Part shown: piece after piece, positions 1 through 6,486 of the stretch
Layout: each line of letters starts with the position of its first letter
Numbering within the stretch: position 1 is the stretch's first letter
Assembly (NCBI GenBank): GCA_903907305.1
Contig: CAIVNT010000179.1
Span: 1-7,260, forward strand
Length of the DNA stretch: 7,260 nucleotides
Direction: 5' to 3'
Origin: an uncultured Ignavibacteriota bacterium
GTDB taxonomy: Bacteria > Bacteroidota > Ignavibacteria > UBA10030 > UBA8401
Made by a program: the position numbers and the translations under genes
The notes under the pieces: generated by a model
Told to the model about the DNA's origin: nothing
Seen by the model: the letters and a program-made list of their open reading frames with translations, nothing else
Databases searched by the model: none

Positions 1-1251
1 ATAAATATAATTTGCCCCGTTATTTCCGAGTGCATATTGTGCATTGTTATATATAAATAAACGCGTTTGAGTTTTTTTGAATATTTTGTAAGTCCGAACA
101 CCAACACTAGTGCGATTTCCATTGAGATCTTTATAAACGAAGTACCAATACACAGTGTCACCGGGATTCGCACCGGGGATTTGCAGGCAATATCTCGTAC
201 TGTCACCATTCACAAGAAGGCTGTCATATTTTTTTAAGGATCCGGTCTTATAATAGAAAATGAATTGATCGATTTTTTCACAAGCATTAACCGTTATGCA
301 AAAGTTTCTGGGCAGAGTACTAAGCGTCGTATTGAGTGTTGATATATTATATGAACGAGGTATACAGCCTTCGCCGGTATATTCAACAACAACATACATT
401 CCCCACTCATACTCGATTCTCTTCCACCATCCGCCGTCCCCGGCAGCAAGCCGCTGCGTTTCATAGAATTTGAATGAATGATATAGACCATTCGCAGGAG
501 CCGTCGATAATATATTCATCCCTGTATCCGTTGCACCTGCAAAATCCGACAGCTTCGTATCATTCTGCAAAGTAAAGCCGAATGGAACATTCAGGAAGAC
601 ATTCAACGAATCTCCCCAGTCATCAAGTTTGATTCCCTGCCATATATTAGCATTCAATGAGACCTGAAGTCCTCCCGGAAGCCATTTCGATTCTTCACCA
701 AGTGGATCAAATCCATATTTTGTCGTATCGGCAGCATCACCGGTCTTATAGAACCACTGATCTCCGGTTGCTGGCCTATATGGCGTTTTCAACCCGTCAC
801 CATCACTCGGATCCTTATATCGTCCCATCGGTTTTGATGCGCTGATGCCGGTCACTTTCGGATCGACTTTCCACGCCCGAATGGTCGCTTTGTGAAGATT
901 TCCAGTCGTCGTATAATTTCTCCACCAGAACTCTTTCACTGTCCCTCCTGCTGCAGGAATAAAATATTGTAGCGCAACATCCTGATGCCCGAATGTAAAA
1001 TTCGTCGTCAGCGATGCATCACCGCCTGTAAAATTTCGCAATGTATCAATCAGTCCCATTGCACCGGTGCTGCTGCCGCAGTTACACTCTTTGGCATTCT
1101 CGTGCAGTTCTATCACATCACGCACACGCTCCCCTTTTTTGAGCGGGATCGCTTCCTGCTGACCGTTCTTATTGATGTGCAGAAGAACACGTTCCTGTGC
1201 AGAGAGAATGAATGAAAGTAGAAGAGTAAATGTGAAGAGTTTGGAGATCAT
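1..1251 (-). CDS. Secreted protein of unknown function, N-terminal part (3' end outside window)
   Basis: An open frame of 417 codons starts at ATG 1251 and reaches the left edge without a stop, so the gene is 3'-truncated by the window. The start is supported by GAGGT placed 4 nt upstream and by a clear signal peptide: Lys4, a hydrophobic stretch at residues 5-17, and a likely signal peptidase I site after Leu-Ser-Ala18. Residues 19-50 form a short charged segment, followed by Cys-Asn-Cys at 56-58. Residues about 70-295 are rich in Trp, Tyr, Gly and Thr, as in extracellular beta-sandwich domains, and I do not recognise a family. Residues about 300-395 resemble the Ig/Fn3-like module (a pattern of IPGANPGDTVYWYFVYKD) common in large secreted proteins of Bacteroidota. 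Cysteines 296, 318, 324 and 355 could form disulfides. By analogy with its neighbour a T9SS tail may lie beyond the edge, but this cannot be seen. Existence and export are well supported; function is unknown. Confidence 0.8.
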   Translation of the reverse strand, partial: MISKLFTFTLLLSFILSAQERVLLHINKNGQQEAIPLKKGERVRDVIELHENAKECNCGSSTGAMGLIDTLRNFTGGDASLTTNFTFGHQDVALQYFIPAAGGTVKEFWWRNYTTTGNLHKATIRAWKVDPKVTGISASKPMGRYKDPSDGDGLKTPYRPATGDQWFYKTGDAADTTKYGFDPLGEESKWLPGGLQVSLNANIWQGIKLDDWGDSLNVFLNVPFGFTLQNDTKLSDFAGATDTGMNILSTAPANGLYHSFKFYETQRLAAGDGGWWKRIEYEWGMYVVVEYTGEGCIPRSYNISTLNTTLSTLPRNFCITVNACEKIDQFIFYYKTGSLKKYDSLLVNGDSTRYCLQIPGANPGDTVYWYFVYKDLNGNRTSVGVRTYKIFKKTQTRLFIYNNAQYALGNNGANYIY

Positions 1252-1255
1252 GGTG

Positions 1256-1260
1256 ACCTC
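1256..1260 (-). promoter_or_regulatory. Ribosome binding site (GAGGT) of the left-edge secreted protein gene
   Basis: On the minus strand GAGGT lies 4 nt before the ATG at 1251. It is the clearest Shine-Dalgarno match in the window and fixes the start of that gene, which otherwise has few alternatives because the signal peptide begins directly at this Met. Confidence 0.7.
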
Positions 1261-1324
1261 GAATATCAACGGTGAGTCGTTCGTTCCGTCTGAAAAATGA
1301 AGAAAGTGAGGCTGATTATCTTTA

Positions 1325-1355
1325 ATAAAGTAATGATTCGAGCGGATTTCTGCAA
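1325..1355 (-). promoter_or_regulatory. Weak candidate promoter for the left-edge gene
   Basis: Minus-strand TTG (1355-1353) is followed after 20 nt by TACTTTAT (1332-1325), a partial match to the Bacteroidota sigma pattern TTG-N19-TAnnTTTG. It lies about 75 nt upstream of the ATG at 1251, a plausible distance. The match is imperfect in the last two bases and in spacing. Some promoter must lie in this gap, because the hairpin at 1585-1604 and the 364-nt distance argue against simple read-through from the operon upstream. This exact site is a guess. Confidence 0.18.
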
Positions 1356-1424
1356 TCACGTGAATACGTACACTGCAAATAATCAACGTAAAAACGGATG
1401 ATTTACTCGGGTTAGCGGTGATTC

Positions 1425-1574
1425 GCCACAGAGAACACAGAGAAGAGATGGAAAATGTCACACAAAGGCACAAAGAAAATGAGCAATAGAGCACAGATGA
1501 CACGGATCAGACGCCCGCCAATCACGAAGTGATGCCTTTGGCAAAAAACGGCGGGCAGGGATTTTCACGGACGA
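1425..1574. repeat. Mosaic of short dispersed-repeat-like modules in the 1252-1615 gap
   Basis: This non-coding stretch is built from tandem-like units: CACAGA-GA-ACACAGA (1427-1441), CACAAAG-G-CACAAAG (1461-1475), CACAGA-TG-ACACGGA (1492-1506) and a tail TTTTCACGGACGAA (1562-1575). The first and third follow the same degenerate rule, CACAGA-N2-ACACNGA, as both arms of the inverted repeat at 4142-4208. No frame here has a coding-like start or composition. Units of this look recur in intergenic DNA of many environmental bacteria (general recollection, not a search). Their function is unknown. The rest of the gap (1252-1424) shows nothing beyond the weak promoter candidate and the ribosome binding site noted separately. 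Confidence 0.55.
1508..1562. repeat. Folded 55-bp insert-like element with three-way-junction potential
   Basis: GCCCGCC (1513-1519) pairs perfectly with GGCGGGC (1550-1556). Inside this closing stem are two smaller hairpins: ATCAC-GAA-GTGAT (1521-1533) and GCC-TTT-GGC (1534-1542), followed by unpaired AAAAAAC. The layout resembles a three-way junction. GGAT occurs just before the segment (1504-1507) and at its end (1559-1562). Removing 1508-1562 would rejoin a simple repeat, GACACGGAT-TTTCACGGA. This suggests a small non-coding element inserted into an older repeat with a 4-bp duplication. The pairings are seen directly; the insertion history is inferred. It could equally act as an RNA or REP-like structure. 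Confidence 0.45.
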
Positions 1575-1584
1575 AATAATGTAG

Positions 1585-1604
1585 GGACGGACGAAAGTCC
1601 GTCC
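1585..1604 (-). terminator. Perfect 8-bp hairpin after the envelope operon; possible terminator
   Basis: GGACGGAC and GTCCGTCC pair perfectly around a GAAA loop (TTTC on the minus strand). The hairpin begins 11 nt after the stop codon of the cyclophilin gene, where a terminator is expected. On the minus strand it is followed by CTACATTATTT, which is T-containing but not a clean T-run, so termination would be weak. The half-motif CGGACGAAA also occurs 20 bp away (1568-1576), so the hairpin may instead be another dispersed repeat. Confidence 0.35.
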
Positions 1605-1615
1605 GAGCAATAGAA

Positions 1616-3055
1616 TTATTTCAGCAGCGTCAGCCGTTTGGTTTGGACGAAATTTCCGGAACGGAGCTGATAGAAATAAATACCGCTGACAAGTTTTGAT
1701 GCATCGAATGTTATTTCATACGAACCGGAGGGTTGAACCGCATCGACGAGCGTTTCGGTCTCTTTTCCCAGCACATCAAAGATCCTCAGCGTTGTCTGCG
1801 AAGCAGCGGCCGACGACGGAATTGAATACCGGATGGACGTTGAGGGATTGAACGGATTCGGATAATTCTGTTCCAAAGAAAATTCGTTTGGCGTTGTATA
1901 ACTAACTACGAGTCCTGTAGCTGTTCCGGTGGTGAATGTCCATTGTGTGCCGAATCCACCTTCGTACTCAGGTGTTTCGGAAGAAACTTTCCAGTAATGT
2001 TTCTTGGAGAGCTGGAGTCCGTTCATCTGTTTCATCGTATCGGTAATTCCCTTTTGGTCCACCACAATTCCTGCCGGCGTAAAGATGGAATTGGTCGACA
2101 CCTGCAGATGATACGATACAGCGCCGGTTACCGCTCCCCACTTCAGCCAGACATTCCCCGGATTACCGCCGCTGGCATTGACGGGAAACACGGGGGTCGG
2201 AATTGAGACCGCCGTCGTAAATAAACGTGTCGGCGTGAACGCGCTGCGGTGTCCTCCATTATTGGAGGATACTCTCCAATAATATTTTTTTAATCCAAGT
2301 TGAATGTTATTCAAACTATTCGATGTCGTGCCGATCTCCGATGAGAAGATCTTATTCACGAACATCGAGTCCGTCGCAACATCCAATTGATACAACACTC
2401 CTCCGCTTACAGGATACCAGCCCACACCGGAATCGGGAGTGATGCGTCCGGCATTATTTGCCGGCGCGATGATCGTCGGAACGGCGGGGATGGAATCATT
2501 GGTCCCGGTCTTTTTAACGAACATGATGATCTTCTTCAACGGATTGTCATTCACATCACGCGGTGAAGCGACGATGGAATCGCATAGATTCATTCCCGAT
2601 GTCACTCTGCCGTATGCCGTGTAGAGTGCATTCAACGATGTAGCATTGGAAACGCAGATGAAGAACTGCGAATTCGCGCTGTTCGGATCGGTATCGCGCG
2701 CCGCGCCGAGGATCCCGCGGAGATATGCAACGTTGCTGAATTCCGCAGGAACATTCGTCTGCGCGGGATCTCCGTTTCCCCACGTGTCGCGGGGAAGATT
2801 GCGGGAATTCGGATCTCCTCCCTGAATGACGAATCCTGGGACCACACGGTGGAACGCAAGACTGTCGAAGAATTTGATCGTCACGAGACTGTCGAAGTAA
2901 CGGACCGTTTTGGGTGCGATGAGCGGGAACAATTCAATATTGAACGAGCCGATCGGTGTCCCTTCGCGCTCCGTGGTGATGGTGTAGACCGGTTTGGAGG
3001 CTTCCTGTCCATACAACGAAGCAATGCAGAACAAAAAGATAAATATTTTCTTCAT
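1616..3055 (-). CDS. Secreted cyclophilin-type peptidyl-prolyl cis-trans isomerase with Fn3-like repeats and T9SS sorting domain
   Basis: The product has 479 residues from the ATG at 3055. A TTG at 3070 directly after the previous stop is in frame, but it would add five residues ahead of an already complete signal peptide (MKKIFIFLF, cleavage probably after Tyr-Gly16). Residues about 23-182 are a cyclophilin domain, which interconverts cis and trans X-Pro bonds. The active-site block FHRVVPGFVIQGGD carries Arg70, Phe75 and Gln78, and SQFF at 129-132 matches the second block. Human cyclophilin A Trp121 and His126 correspond to Ser140 and Tyr145; a Tyr there is common in bacterial forms, and loss of the Trp predicts weak cyclosporin binding. 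Residues 190-281 and 286-376 are two related Fn3-like repeats, each with a YYWRV or HYWKV strand. Residues 391-479 are a T9SS type A sorting domain (FSLEQNYPNPFNPST; end KRLTLLK). The protein is therefore expected at the cell surface or released. It ends a three-gene run. Confidence 0.93.
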   Translation of the reverse strand: MKKIFIFLFCIASLYGQEASKPVYTITTEREGTPIGSFNIELFPLIAPKTVRYFDSLVTIKFFDSLAFHRVVPGFVIQGGDPNSRNLPRDTWGNGDPAQTNVPAEFSNVAYLRGILGAARDTDPNSANSQFFICVSNATSLNALYTAYGRVTSGMNLCDSIVASPRDVNDNPLKKIIMFVKKTGTNDSIPAVPTIIAPANNAGRITPDSGVGWYPVSGGVLYQLDVATDSMFVNKIFSSEIGTTSNSLNNIQLGLKKYYWRVSSNNGGHRSAFTPTRLFTTAVSIPTPVFPVNASGGNPGNVWLKWGAVTGAVSYHLQVSTNSIFTPAGIVVDQKGITDTMKQMNGLQLSKKHYWKVSSETPEYEGGFGTQWTFTTGTATGLVVSYTTPNEFSLEQNYPNPFNPSTSIRYSIPSSAAASQTTLRIFDVLGKETETLVDAVQPSGSYEITFDASKLVSGIYFYQLRSGNFVQTKRLTLLK

Positions 3056-3070
3056 AAAATGTACTTTCAA

Positions 3071-3676
3071 TTAATCAAGTCTGAAACCAATGGTAAGTGC
3101 TGTATTTCCCGACAGGGAATTCTTGCTGACCGGAATTCCAAAATTATGTTTCAGCATAATGACGATGTCCGTCGTTCCTCTATATTTTGTTTCCACATAC
3201 ATACCGACAGGAAAAATAAATCCTATTCCGGTCTGCATTCCTTTCTCTGTTGTGTTGAACGGATAGGTGATTGTCGATCCCAAAATATCCGAGAATGAAA
3301 CGCCGAATCCGCCAAACACATACGGAACAGTCTCTGTATACCCGGGAACACGGTAATTCATATTTGCAGAGAATGAAAGAGTAACGGCACTTCCACCTGT
3401 CATCTTCGTCTGATCCGGATCGACACCGAATCGCTGAAAGAGACGCGTCTGATCGAGAGGAAACCAATTCGCATCACCGAGCAGCAGCCATCCATACGAT
3501 TCTGCCGGCATTGATGAACGCTGATATGAAATGCCGTATCCCAATTTCCAATAATCAAAAAAATAATTGGGATTGGAAGGACGGGAAATACTCACACCAA
3601 CGGATGAATGTGTCTCCGGTGCATCGCCGGGAATGAGCATTTGCAGGAACATCAAAACGAGTGATAGAGAGCTCAT
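3071..3676 (-). CDS. Probable outer-membrane beta-barrel or secreted beta-rich protein, function unknown
   Basis: The 201-residue product begins at ATG 3676, 7 nt after the lipoprotein stop codon. An in-frame TAA lies five codons upstream (3691-3689), so no earlier start is possible. The N-terminus is hydrophobic (residues 4-15) but lacks the usual Lys/Arg; export is still likely, with cleavage near Gly-Asp-Ala19. The rest shows alternating polar and hydrophobic stretches rich in Gly, Tyr and Phe, for example FDYWKLGYGISYQ, VPYVFGGFGVSF and ALTIGFRLD at the C-terminus. This pattern is typical of small outer-membrane barrels, although the last residue is Asp rather than the usual aromatic residue. 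No catalytic motif is visible and I do not recognise a named family. The start lacks a clear Shine-Dalgarno sequence, so translation is probably coupled to the gene before it. Confidence 0.8.
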   Translation of the reverse strand: MSSLSLVLMFLQMLIPGDAPETHSSVGVSISRPSNPNYFFDYWKLGYGISYQRSSMPAESYGWLLLGDANWFPLDQTRLFQRFGVDPDQTKMTGGSAVTLSFSANMNYRVPGYTETVPYVFGGFGVSFSDILGSTITYPFNTTEKGMQTGIGFIFPVGMYVETKYRGTTDIVIMLKHNFGIPVSKNSLSGNTALTIGFRLD

Positions 3677-3683
3677 AGCGGGG

Positions 3684-4067
3684 TCATTTTACTCTGTGAA
3701 GAAATGTGGCCTCATTGGAGAGGCCGGTATAGTTGAATAATCCGACCATAGAATCTTTTTCGACAAGGCTCCCTTCAAAATGCGCGGGCATAATTCCGGG
3801 CGTTGTGAAGGTAAATTCCAATTTCGGATACTTCGTCGTTCCATTGACAAGCACACTCCATCCATAGAACGATCCCGTTCCCGATATTGTACCGTCATGA
3901 AGATCGTTCAGCTGCATCCCCATGGAATTACCGCTCACCGTTCCCACCCACGTTCCGCTGAGAGTCGGCGGCGGTTCGAACGGAGGGGTCCCTGTCGGTG
4001 CATCTTTGGAGCAGCCGGCGAGCATCAGTATCCCGGCGAAGTTCATCAGAAGAAAGAATTGTTTCAT
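3684..4067 (-). CDS. Small lipoprotein, function unknown
   Basis: The 127-residue product carries a textbook lipoprotein signal: MKQFFLLMNFAGILM, then the lipobox Leu-Ala-Gly-Cys with Cys19 as the lipidation site. A Pro/Thr-rich linker (about residues 24-35) follows, then a compact beta-rich domain beginning GTWVGTVSG. It has repeated Gly-x-Ser/Thr turns and short hydrophobic strands (LEFTFTTPG, HFEGSLV, GLFNYTG), a pattern seen in small lipocalin-like or barrel lipoproteins; the fold is an inference. The residues after Cys19 are Ser-Lys-Asp, and the final membrane cannot be told from them with confidence. The DNA before ATG 4067 is pyrimidine-rich with no Shine-Dalgarno sequence, as often seen in Bacteroidota. 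It is the first gene of the three-gene envelope run. Confidence 0.85.
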   Translation of the reverse strand: MKQFFLLMNFAGILMLAGCSKDAPTGTPPFEPPPTLSGTWVGTVSGNSMGMQLNDLHDGTISGTGSFYGWSVLVNGTTKYPKLEFTFTTPGIMPAHFEGSLVEKDSMVGLFNYTGLSNEATFLHRVK

Positions 4068-4141
4068 ATTGTAGAAGAAGATGATAAGTGAAAGACATTT
4101 TTTGTTGATGAGAATTCAAGGAAACTACTCAGTAAGGTTTT

Positions 4142-4208
4142 TTGCCACAGATTACACTGATTTTCATTTCAACGTTTTAGCCATCATATCTGTGTAAATC
4201 TGTGGCAA
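4142..4208. repeat. 67-nt inverted repeat (CCACAGATT-type arms) between hpnE and the lipoprotein gene
   Basis: The left arm at 4142-4161 (TTGCCACAGATTACACTGAT) is the reverse complement of 4188-4208 except for one extra T and one mismatch, around a 26-nt spacer. Both arms contain CACAGA-N(2-3)-ACACNGA, also found twice in the 1252-1615 gap. A transcript from either strand could form a hairpin of about 20 bp. A strong T-run does not follow on either strand (minus: AAAAAACC; plus: CAACAATTTTAC), so a standard intrinsic terminator is unlikely. It may be a dispersed palindromic repeat that has landed between two operons. Confidence 0.75.
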
Positions 4209-4211
4209 CAA
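4183..4211 (-). promoter_or_regulatory. Weak candidate promoter overlapping the inverted repeat
   Basis: On the minus strand TTGTTG (4211-4206) and TATGAT (4188-4183) are 17 nt apart. The -10 box matches 5 of 6 bases of TATAAT and the -35 box 3 of 6. This would start transcription about 110 nt before the lipoprotein ATG at 4067 and give the envelope genes their own transcript. The boxes lie mostly in the repeat arm, so the match may be coincidental. Confidence 0.2.
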
Positions 4212-4274
4212 TTTTACTCTGCGTTTTTAACAAATTAATATTTCATCGCTAAAAATACGCTGTGTTGATACAAT

Positions 4275-5642
4275 TCAAGAATAATATTTTTCGTGTTTCA
4301 ACTGTTGCGCAGCTAATTCCGCCGCAGAGAATCCGCTCTGCACCGCCCCTTCGATGGTCGCGGGAAGTTTCGTATCGGTCCAGTCCCCTGCCAGAAAAAG
4401 ATTCTTCAGTGAAGTAATGTTCGATGGACGATACTGTTCCATTCCAACGAATGGAGAGAAAGTCGCTCGTTTTTCTTTGATAATCAACGAGTGGATAACA
4501 GATGCTGCGGAGGCCGCTGGATAGAAGCGTTTCAATTCATTGTGAGCAAGTTCCGTCAATTCATCTTTTTCTTTTTCAACAAGATCGTGTGCACCACTTA
4601 CGACCAATGCAAGATACATCAGTCCTTGATGTTCTTTTCCATAGATCACGGATTTATTGAAGACCCAATGGAACGGAGAATCAAGCAGGGCGGCGAATTG
4701 TTCCGGCATGAAATGCGCATCCAGCCAGAGATGAACAGTAATGATGGGTGAAGAGATGAACCGGTCGACACCTTTCACTCCGATCGCTGCGGGATCAGGA
4801 AATATCTTTGGAAGGTCGAAATATGGAACCGCCGAGATGACCGACTTCGGCATGATCACTTCTCCATTATCCAGTGTGACGGAAATGATTGTGTCGCTAT
4901 TCTGCTTGGTCGATTGAATCGACTGGTTCACCAGGATGGTTCCGCCGTTCTTCACGATGAATTCAGCCGCACCGTCCACCAATACGGGACTCAATCCTTT
5001 TTTCGGAATGACCATCGATGAATTCACCCGGCTGCCGAAGAATGCGGATTTGAGCACTTTCACAAAAAGTGCGGCGGAGATCTTTTCGGTGGAATCGTTC
5101 AATGCACCGATAGCGATAATATCCCACAGATACTTTTTGTTCGTTGCCGGCTGTTTCAATTCATCCAGCCATTGCGTCACCGAAATGGACTGCAGCTGCT
5201 TGTCCGTATCGGGATTCCTGATGATGAGCTGCACGCCGACACGAAGCAATGCTATTCGGTCGGAGACCGAAAGGCTTTTCAATTGCATCAGTCCCGAAAG
5301 CACGTTGAACGGTGCGGGAAGTCTTGACGTTCGAAGTATGGCCGGGGGTTTATTTTCACTTCGGAAGAGAATGGAAAGTGTTTGCTGAATCTCGACCATC
5401 GAAAGGCGATCGATCATCCGGAGATATTTCAACGTGGAATGGTAACACCCCATCATCAGATGCTGACCGTTATCCACTTCGTCGCCGGTCTCGGGATGGA
5501 GAAAGGAATACGTGCGTCCGCCGAGTTTTGGTTTCTGTTCAATCAGTGTAACGGAAAAACCGAGGGATGAGAGTTGAACTCCTGCAGTAAGTCCTGCAAG
5601 ACCGCCGCCGATGATCAGCACGTCGGGTGATCTGCTCGGCAT
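4275..5642 (-). CDS. hpnE: Hydroxysqualene dehydroxylase HpnE (FAD-dependent, squalene synthesis)
   Basis: This is a 455-residue FAD-dependent amine oxidase/desaturase-type protein. In known hpnCDE systems HpnE reduces hydroxysqualene to squalene, the last of the three steps. Residues 8-17 (VLIIGGGLAG) are the nucleotide-binding fold, Glu35 (LIEQ) is the expected FAD-ribose contact, and GGR at 41-43 is the second FAD motif. The C-terminal block around 418-437 (AGDWT, LPATIEGAVQSG) is the hallmark of HpnE and related carotenoid desaturases. I chose ATG 5642, which follows the hpnD stop by 2 nt, the same spacing as between hpnC and hpnD. A GTG at 5663 would overlap hpnD by 19 nt and add only seven residues ahead of the FAD fold. 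A diapophytoene-type desaturase is the main alternative, but the neighbours make HpnE much likelier. Confidence 0.92.
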   Translation of the reverse strand: MPSRSPDVLIIGGGLAGLTAGVQLSSLGFSVTLIEQKPKLGGRTYSFLHPETGDEVDNGQHLMMGCYHSTLKYLRMIDRLSMVEIQQTLSILFRSENKPPAILRTSRLPAPFNVLSGLMQLKSLSVSDRIALLRVGVQLIIRNPDTDKQLQSISVTQWLDELKQPATNKKYLWDIIAIGALNDSTEKISAALFVKVLKSAFFGSRVNSSMVIPKKGLSPVLVDGAAEFIVKNGGTILVNQSIQSTKQNSDTIISVTLDNGEVIMPKSVISAVPYFDLPKIFPDPAAIGVKGVDRFISSPIITVHLWLDAHFMPEQFAALLDSPFHWVFNKSVIYGKEHQGLMYLALVVSGAHDLVEKEKDELTELAHNELKRFYPAASAASVIHSLIIKEKRATFSPFVGMEQYRPSNITSLKNLFLAGDWTDTKLPATIEGAVQSGFSAAELAAQQLKHEKYYS

Positions 5643-5644
5643 AC

Positions 5645-6484
5645 TTACGACCGGTTCTTCCACCAGACAGACGCGGTAATGAGGAGTTTCTTTGTTGTGG
5701 AGACTTTAATGCGGTGCGTAAAAATGTTATAGTCGGCTTTTTCGATATCCAGCAGCAGATGGAAATAGATCTCCTGCATGATCAATGCAGCAATAAAGAG
5801 CGGTCTGTCTTCGTTCGAGAGATGGTTGATAGCTTCGGTAAAATACGAGCGGGCGCGTTCCGCCTGATACATCATCAACCGTTTGAACTTCACATTATAT
5901 TTTCCCGCGAACAGTTCCTCTTCGCTGTATCCGAAATAATCCATATCACGCTGCGGAATGTAGATTCTCCCCTTCTTCGCATCGGTGGAAACATCACGCA
6001 TAATGTTGGTCAGCTGAAGAGCAAGTCCCAGATTCTCCGCATACACTTTCGCCCCTTCGTGTTTGTATCCGAAGATTTCGGTGCAGATGAGTCCGACAGT
6101 GGATGCCACACGGTAACAATAAAGTTTCAGATCTTCAAACGTTTCATAGCGTGTCTTCACAAGGTCCATCTCCATCCCCTTGATCAGATCGTTGAAATGG
6201 TGGAGCGGGATATTGAACCGTTTGATGATCTGCGAGAGTTTGTTCACAAGCTGAAAGCGGGATGTGCCGGACAGTCCGAGTTCGAATTCTTTTGCCCACT
6301 GCAGTAAGGATTGGCGTTTGGTGGAGACGCTGGCTTCATCATCAACGATATCATCTGCAATACGGCACCATGCGTAGACGATATTGATCGCCTCGCGTTT
6401 CGGTTTGGGAAGAAGCAGGAACGAATAATAGAAATTGCTCCGCTTATTCTTTTCTATAATGTCCGCTGTGAGCAGATGTTCCAT
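5645..6484 (-). CDS. hpnD: Presqualene diphosphate synthase HpnD
   Basis: This 279-residue, all-helical trans-isoprenyl diphosphate synthase is of the squalene/phytoene synthase family. HpnD joins two farnesyl diphosphates head-to-head into presqualene diphosphate. The first Asp-rich metal site is ADDIVDD at 43-49, and the second is N160-x3-D164-x3-D168 (NIMRDVSTD), followed by GRIYIP at 172-177. The substrate-pocket segment YCYRVASTVG (122-131) is also typical. The length is that of a complete family member. The start at ATG 6484 lies 2 nt after the hpnC stop without a well-placed Shine-Dalgarno sequence, suggesting translational coupling. By motifs alone it could be a phytoene synthase. The assignment as HpnD rather than HpnC rests on the FxRD-like IMRD form of the second site, in contrast to FWQD in its neighbour, and on the gene order. 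Confidence 0.92.
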   Translation of the reverse strand: MEHLLTADIIEKNKRSNFYYSFLLLPKPKREAINIVYAWCRIADDIVDDEASVSTKRQSLLQWAKEFELGLSGTSRFQLVNKLSQIIKRFNIPLHHFNDLIKGMEMDLVKTRYETFEDLKLYCYRVASTVGLICTEIFGYKHEGAKVYAENLGLALQLTNIMRDVSTDAKKGRIYIPQRDMDYFGYSEEELFAGKYNVKFKRLMMYQAERARSYFTEAINHLSNEDRPLFIAALIMQEIYFHLLLDIEKADYNIFTHRIKVSTTKKLLITASVWWKNRS

Positions 6485-6486
6485 GG

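Noticed and set aside
1425..1574. CRISPR array
   Set aside because: The repeated units are short, degenerate and irregularly spaced, with no constant repeat of 25-40 bp and no cas gene nearby.
3068..3070. TTG as start of the cyclophilin gene
   Set aside because: It directly abuts the previous stop and would add five residues before a standard Met-Lys-Lys signal peptide; the ATG at 3055 is the better start.
2849..3298. Plus-strand open frame of 149 codons across the cyclophilin and barrel genes
   Set aside because: It spans the junction of two well-supported minus-strand genes, has a low-complexity charged product, and lacks a ribosome binding site.
4212..4274. Intrinsic terminator directly after hpnE
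   Set aside because: There are A/T-rich runs, but no stem followed by a T-run on the minus strand could be found.
4936..5388. Plus-strand open frame of 150 codons opposite hpnE
   Set aside because: It is antisense to the conserved core of hpnE and shows no family features; explained as a shadow.
5661..5663. GTG as start of hpnE, overlapping hpnD by 19 nt
   Set aside because: The ATG at 5642 gives the same 2-nt gap as hpnC-hpnD and begins just ahead of the FAD-binding fold. The GTG cannot be fully excluded.
5627..6307. Plus-strand open frame of 226 codons opposite hpnD
   Set aside because: It lies almost wholly antisense to hpnD, whose metal-binding motifs are intact. Its translation has no recognisable domain and looks like a mirror of the real gene's codon use.
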